Below are positions 61,064-64,000 of a DNA stretch of 64,000 nucleotides, one piece after another. Source of the DNA: Lacinutrix jangbogonensis (GTDB taxonomy: Bacteria > Bacteroidota > Bacteroidia > Flavobacteriales > Flavobacteriaceae); NCBI RefSeq assembly GCF_000797445.1, contig NZ_JSWF01000028.1:62001-126000 (forward strand). Direction: 5' to 3'. The notes under the pieces were generated by a model. It saw only the letters and a program-made list of their open reading frames with translations. It was not told the DNA's origin and ran no database searches. The translations under genes were made by a program, and so were the position numbers. How positions within the stretch are numbered: the first letter of the stretch is position 1; each line of letters starts with the position of its first letter.

Positions 61064-62146
61064 ATGAAAATCATTTTAAACCTTTTTGCTGTATTTTTTG
61101 TTTTGAATTGTTACTCCCAGAAAAATATGGATACTATTTATGGGAATCCTAAGTCTGTTAAACTAGAAATTTATTTTCTTGAAAAAAGTGTGCCAAAGGT
61201 ATATACAGAATATCATGGAGATATATTTCGAAATATTTCAAGGTATAGAATAATGAACATAAAAAACCTATATAGAAGGAATAAAGTAAGTTATATAAAT
61301 TATCAAATGTTTTTCAATGAAAAAAAACTAAAAGAAAAAGAAATTTGGTATAATTATCCTGATGAAATTGAAAGGGGAATTTATTATTCTTATGATAAAA
61401 ATGAAAACTTAATTGAAAAGAAAGAGGTTTTTTTTGATGATGTTTTTTATTTACAAAAGAAATACTATAGTAAGTCAAATAGAGTTATTGCTAGTAGCAG
61501 GTATTTTAGTGATACTCCAAATGAGTTTATTCATTGGTATTATTTCAGAAATAAAGATGGCAAATTAATCAAAATTAAAAGTATAAACGATGAAGGTAAA
61601 ATTTCAACCAATAATTATGAATTAAATCAAAAGGGAGAAGTGGTAAGAGAATTTGGAATTAGACAACCAAATTGGAGATTCCCGCAAAATAAATCTAATA
61701 GTTTTAATAAAGAAATAACTAAAGTTGAATATATATATAACAAAAATGGAAACAGAATACTTCAGTTAAATTACAACACCACTTCTAATAGAATTTACTC
61801 AAAACATGTGTCTAAGTTTGATAATCAAAATAATCTAATTGAAAAAGTAATATTTGTAAAACAAAAAGATACAACTAAGCAAAAATTAAGGAGATATAAA
61901 TACAATAATGATAACTATAGAGTTTATGAAGAAGACATAGATTTGGATGGTTTTATTAGTACATCAATAATGACATCTTATAACAACGAAGATTGCATTA
62001 TTAAAACGATTCATTTTGAAAACGATACTACTTCTATTTTTGATTTTAAATACAAATTCGACCGCAAAGGTAACTGGACTAAAATCACAAAAATAGTAAA
62101 TGGAGAACCTCTTTATATTTGGACTCGAAAAATAAAATATTATTAA
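61064..62146 (+). CDS. Secreted YD-repeat-like protein, unknown function
   Basis: 360 residues with a signal peptide (about 1-18, MKIILNLFAVFFVLNCYS). The body is made of Tyr-, Asn- and Lys-rich beta-repeats such as YYSYDKNENLIEKKE, VEYIYNKNGNRILQLNY and FDFKYKFDRKGNWTKIT, which resemble the YD/RHS-type repeats found in many short Bacteroidetes secreted proteins. There is no toxin domain or RHS core motif. Flanked by terminators, so a single-gene unit. Function unknown. Confidence 0.75.
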   Translation: MKIILNLFAVFFVLNCYSQKNMDTIYGNPKSVKLEIYFLEKSVPKVYTEYHGDIFRNISRYRIMNIKNLYRRNKVSYINYQMFFNEKKLKEKEIWYNYPDEIERGIYYSYDKNENLIEKKEVFFDDVFYLQKKYYSKSNRVIASSRYFSDTPNEFIHWYYFRNKDGKLIKIKSINDEGKISTNNYELNQKGEVVREFGIRQPNWRFPQNKSNSFNKEITKVEYIYNKNGNRILQLNYNTTSNRIYSKHVSKFDNQNNLIEKVIFVKQKDTTKQKLRRYKYNNDNYRVYEEDIDLDGFISTSIMTSYNNEDCIIKTIHFENDTTSIFDFKYKFDRKGNWTKITKIVNGEPLYIWTRKIKYY

Positions 62147-62180
62147 AAAGCTTCCAATCTTAAATAGATTGGAAGCTTTT
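62146..62180. terminator. Bidirectional terminator
   Basis: Perfect stem AAAAGCTTCCAATCT / AGATTGGAAGCTTTT with a five-base loop, between the convergent secreted-protein and efflux-adaptor genes. Confidence 0.85.
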
Positions 62181-62207
62181 CTTGAAGCATTAATTTTAAT
62201 AAACTAA

Positions 62208-63353
62208 TTAATGACTATGTCCACCTTCACCATCATTTAACAACATCGTTGTTCCTTTTACAAGTATTTGCTTGTCTTTTAAAGCTTCAGAATTTAAAAT
62301 TTCTACATTAGTTTCAGTTTTTTTACCAATCTCTAATTTAACCTTTTCAAGATGAAATTCATTGCCATGTTGTTCTTCTAGAACTAATACAAAAAAGTCA
62401 TCTTCAACTTCAATTATAGCCTCTTTTGCTAATCCTATTCCTTGGTAACTATCAATAATAATAGTTGCCTCTACAAACATACCTACAATAAAGTTTTCTT
62501 CATCATTATCCACATGTCCATGTACTTGAACGCGTCTAGTGTCTTGGTCTATTGTAGTGCCAACTAAATGCACATCTGCTTCATAATTTTTATCTGAAGC
62601 TTCAGGGATTTTAAATATAATTTTTTGATCTTTCTTCACTTTCATAATATCCTTTTCAAAAACAGAAAGTTCTAAATGAATATGGTCTGTATCTACAATT
62701 TCTAGAATAACATTGCTAGGCGAAACATAAGTTCCATTGCTAACACTTACCTTAGTTACGTAGCCATCAATGGTTGCATATAGGTTTATGGTTGAAGATA
62801 TAACACCTTCTTCTACGCGATTATGGTCAATATTAATCATCTGTAGTTTTTTACGCAATCCATTATAATGTGCAAGATTGCTTTTGTATGCGCTTTCGGC
62901 TTTTAAATAGTTTTTTTCTGAAGTGATATTTTCCTCAAACAGCGTTTTTTGTCTGTTAAATTCAGATTTTAAATAATTTAATTGCTCTGCAACTTCTAAA
63001 TAGTTTTGTTGCATTTCCACAAATTCAGTATTCTTTAAGGTTACTAAAAGTTGACCTTTTTTTACTTTATCTCCAACCAATAAGGGCGTTTTAGTAATAA
63101 AACCACCAATTAAAGTGGTAATGCTAGATTTGTTGTGTGGTGGTACATCTATCATTCCATTTACTTTTACGGTTTCGTTAAAGCTGAATGTGCCTAAAGT
63201 CCCAAATGCCATTTTCTCGCCTTCAAATTGCGCTTTGGTAATAGTAATATCGTCCGAATGTGCTTTAGTTTCAGTAGTTATATTTTCTTTGTTTTCCGAA
63301 TTTCCGCATGCTACTAAAACCATTGAGAATAATAATAAATATATGTTTTTCAT
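62208..63353 (-). CDS. RND efflux periplasmic adaptor subunit (CusB/CzcB type)
   Basis: 381 residues. Lipoprotein signal (VLVAC; Cys16). Membrane-fusion-protein order: beta-barrel start, barrel-sandwich hybrid (GDKVKKGQLLVTL, later YATIDGYVTKVSVSNGTYV), helical hairpin at about 115-175, then membrane-proximal domain. The C-terminus ends in GEGGHSH, a possible metal-binding tail seen in heavy-metal adaptors. It joins an RND pump to an outer-membrane channel; the next upstream gene is TolC-like. Cu/Ag or Zn/Co/Cd export cannot be told apart. Confidence 0.92.
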   Translation of the reverse strand: MKNIYLLLFSMVLVACGNSENKENITTETKAHSDDITITKAQFEGEKMAFGTLGTFSFNETVKVNGMIDVPPHNKSSITTLIGGFITKTPLLVGDKVKKGQLLVTLKNTEFVEMQQNYLEVAEQLNYLKSEFNRQKTLFEENITSEKNYLKAESAYKSNLAHYNGLRKKLQMINIDHNRVEEGVISSTINLYATIDGYVTKVSVSNGTYVSPSNVILEIVDTDHIHLELSVFEKDIMKVKKDQKIIFKIPEASDKNYEADVHLVGTTIDQDTRRVQVHGHVDNDEENFIVGMFVEATIIIDSYQGIGLAKEAIIEVEDDFFVLVLEEQHGNEFHLEKVKLEIGKKTETNVEILNSEALKDKQILVKGTTMLLNDGEGGHSH

Positions 63354-63355
63354 CT

Positions 63356-64000
63356 TTATAATGTTAAGTAATTGATAGTGATTACAGTTTGATTGTATTG
63401 GTTTAATTGCTCTAGATAATTAAGCTGAATGTCCTTAGCCGTTTCTAAACTTTGAATGTATTGAAAGAAGTCAATTTCACCTTCTTTAAACGTTCTACTG
63501 GCTGTTTTTATAATTTCTTCGGAAAGTAGTTGACCTTGAGTTTCATAATAATTAATAGCTTCTTCATATTGCTGAAGCTTTGCCAGTAAAGAATTGTATT
63601 CTGCATTTAATTGATTTTGATAGTCTTCTTTTTGCTCCAAAATAACATCTTGTGCGATTTTAGAGGCTTTAATTTTAGAACGTTGTCCACCGTACAAAAT
63701 GGGGATTTTAACACCTAATTGATAACCTTTTATATTATCGTTTAAACCATCGTTAGTCCCTTGAAAGTATTCAGCATTTATATCTGGTAACAGGCTTTGT
63801 TTTTCTAACTTAGTTTGTGCTTTCTGGTAAAGAATAGAAGCATCAAAAACAGATAATCCAGCATTATTATTTGTAGATAAACGTTCAACTTGCAGTTTTA
63901 CAAGTTGACCAGTTTCAATAGTAATAGAATCCACTTGTACCACTTTTTTAAGTTGTTCTTTAGATAAATTTACTTCTTGAAGCGATTGTTTATAAAGTGT
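63356..64000 (-). CDS. TolC-family outer-membrane factor or TolC domain of a CzcA fusion, C-terminal part (5' end outside window)
   Basis: The frame is open to the window edge, about 214 codons. It has the long amphipathic helices and the DINAEYFQGTNDG then LGVKIPILYGGQRSKI turn of the TolC fold, followed by TFKEGEIDFFQYIQSLETA near the C-terminus. Only two bases separate it from the adaptor gene. In Bacteroidetes a CusA/CzcA pump is often fused to such a TolC segment, so this may be the end of a much larger protein (inference). Confidence 0.85.
   Translation of the reverse strand, partial: TLYKQSLQEVNLSKEQLKKVVQVDSITIETGQLVKLQVERLSTNNNAGLSVFDASILYQKAQTKLEKQSLLPDINAEYFQGTNDGLNDNIKGYQLGVKIPILYGGQRSKIKASKIAQDVILEQKEDYQNQLNAEYNSLLAKLQQYEEAINYYETQGQLLSEEIIKTASRTFKEGEIDFFQYIQSLETAKDIQLNYLEQLNQYNQTVITINYLTL

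Noticed and set aside
1-64000. Reassigned stop codon as an explanation for in-frame TAG and TAA
   Set aside because: TAG and TAA end many intact genes in the window at the expected family length (for example AraC with TAG), so a standard code is used.
1-64000. CRISPR arrays, rRNA genes, intact insertion sequences, riboswitches
   Set aside because: Looked for regularly spaced repeats, transposase motifs and conserved RNA leaders; none seen apart from short dispersed intergenic repeats.

Overview
The window is AT-rich chromosomal DNA from a member of the Bacteroidota, most likely family Flavobacteriaceae. The evidence is GLPGLI and CarboxypepD_reg/TonB-dependent outer-membrane proteins, an S46 dipeptidyl peptidase, a long TraB/GumN protein, FeoA-FeoB-small Cys-rich protein, a hemH-hemJ pair, weak Shine-Dalgarno signals and promoters of the TTTG-N19-21-TAnnTTTG type. 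No prophage, integron, CRISPR array or intact insertion sequence is visible.

Layout. 1-9032: end of an AraC regulator, a membrane protein and a TraB/GumN protein split in two frames (minus), then hemH-hemJ and a small secreted protein-histidine kinase-crotonase operon. 9037-13761 (minus): CPBP intramembrane protease coupled to a Cys-rich lipoprotein, HD hydrolase, acyl-ACP desaturase, PlsC and a bacilliredoxin. 14045-17845: TerB/DnaJ protein, ECF sigma factor, a large membrane partner and a lipoprotein. 17900-26979: a metal-uptake island with two ABC permeases carrying winged-helix tails, ATPase, binding lipoprotein, decayed genes, a TonB receptor and a divergent MntR/DtxR regulator with a palindromic operator between them. 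27039-30790: GLPGLI protein plus outer-membrane receptor. 30787-33995: Feo ferrous-iron uptake and a SCO protein. 34163-43222: RseP, tRNA-Asn, threonine dehydrogenase-like SDR, lipoproteins, M13 and M28 peptidases, CBS protein. 43590-51475: OmpA and HHH proteins, M28 peptidase, membrane MutS homologue (split), thioredoxin/TPR protein, LytS/LytTR two-component pair. 51560-64000: S46 peptidase, methionine aminotransferase with omega-amidase, Ig-like lipoprotein, ComF, methyltransferase, glycyl-tRNA synthetase, YD-repeat-like secreted protein, and a heavy-metal RND efflux adaptor with a TolC-type partner running off the end.

How the genes work together. Metal homeostasis dominates: Mn/Zn-type ABC uptake with its regulator and a TonB receptor, Fe(II) uptake, heme synthesis, a copper-related SCO protein and metal efflux. 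A second theme is envelope proteolysis (RseP, M13, M28, S46, CPBP).

The most unusual feature is recurrent. Five genes (TraB/GumN, CPBP, thioredoxin-like, CBS, MutS) each lose frame at a run of A residues in the coding strand, always by the equivalent of one missing A, and always where -1 slippage on A AAA AAN would restore the frame. Two or three other genes have in-frame stop codons, two of them inside signal peptides. Homopolymer under-calling, real decay and slippage-based expression are competing explanations. The sequence alone cannot separate them.
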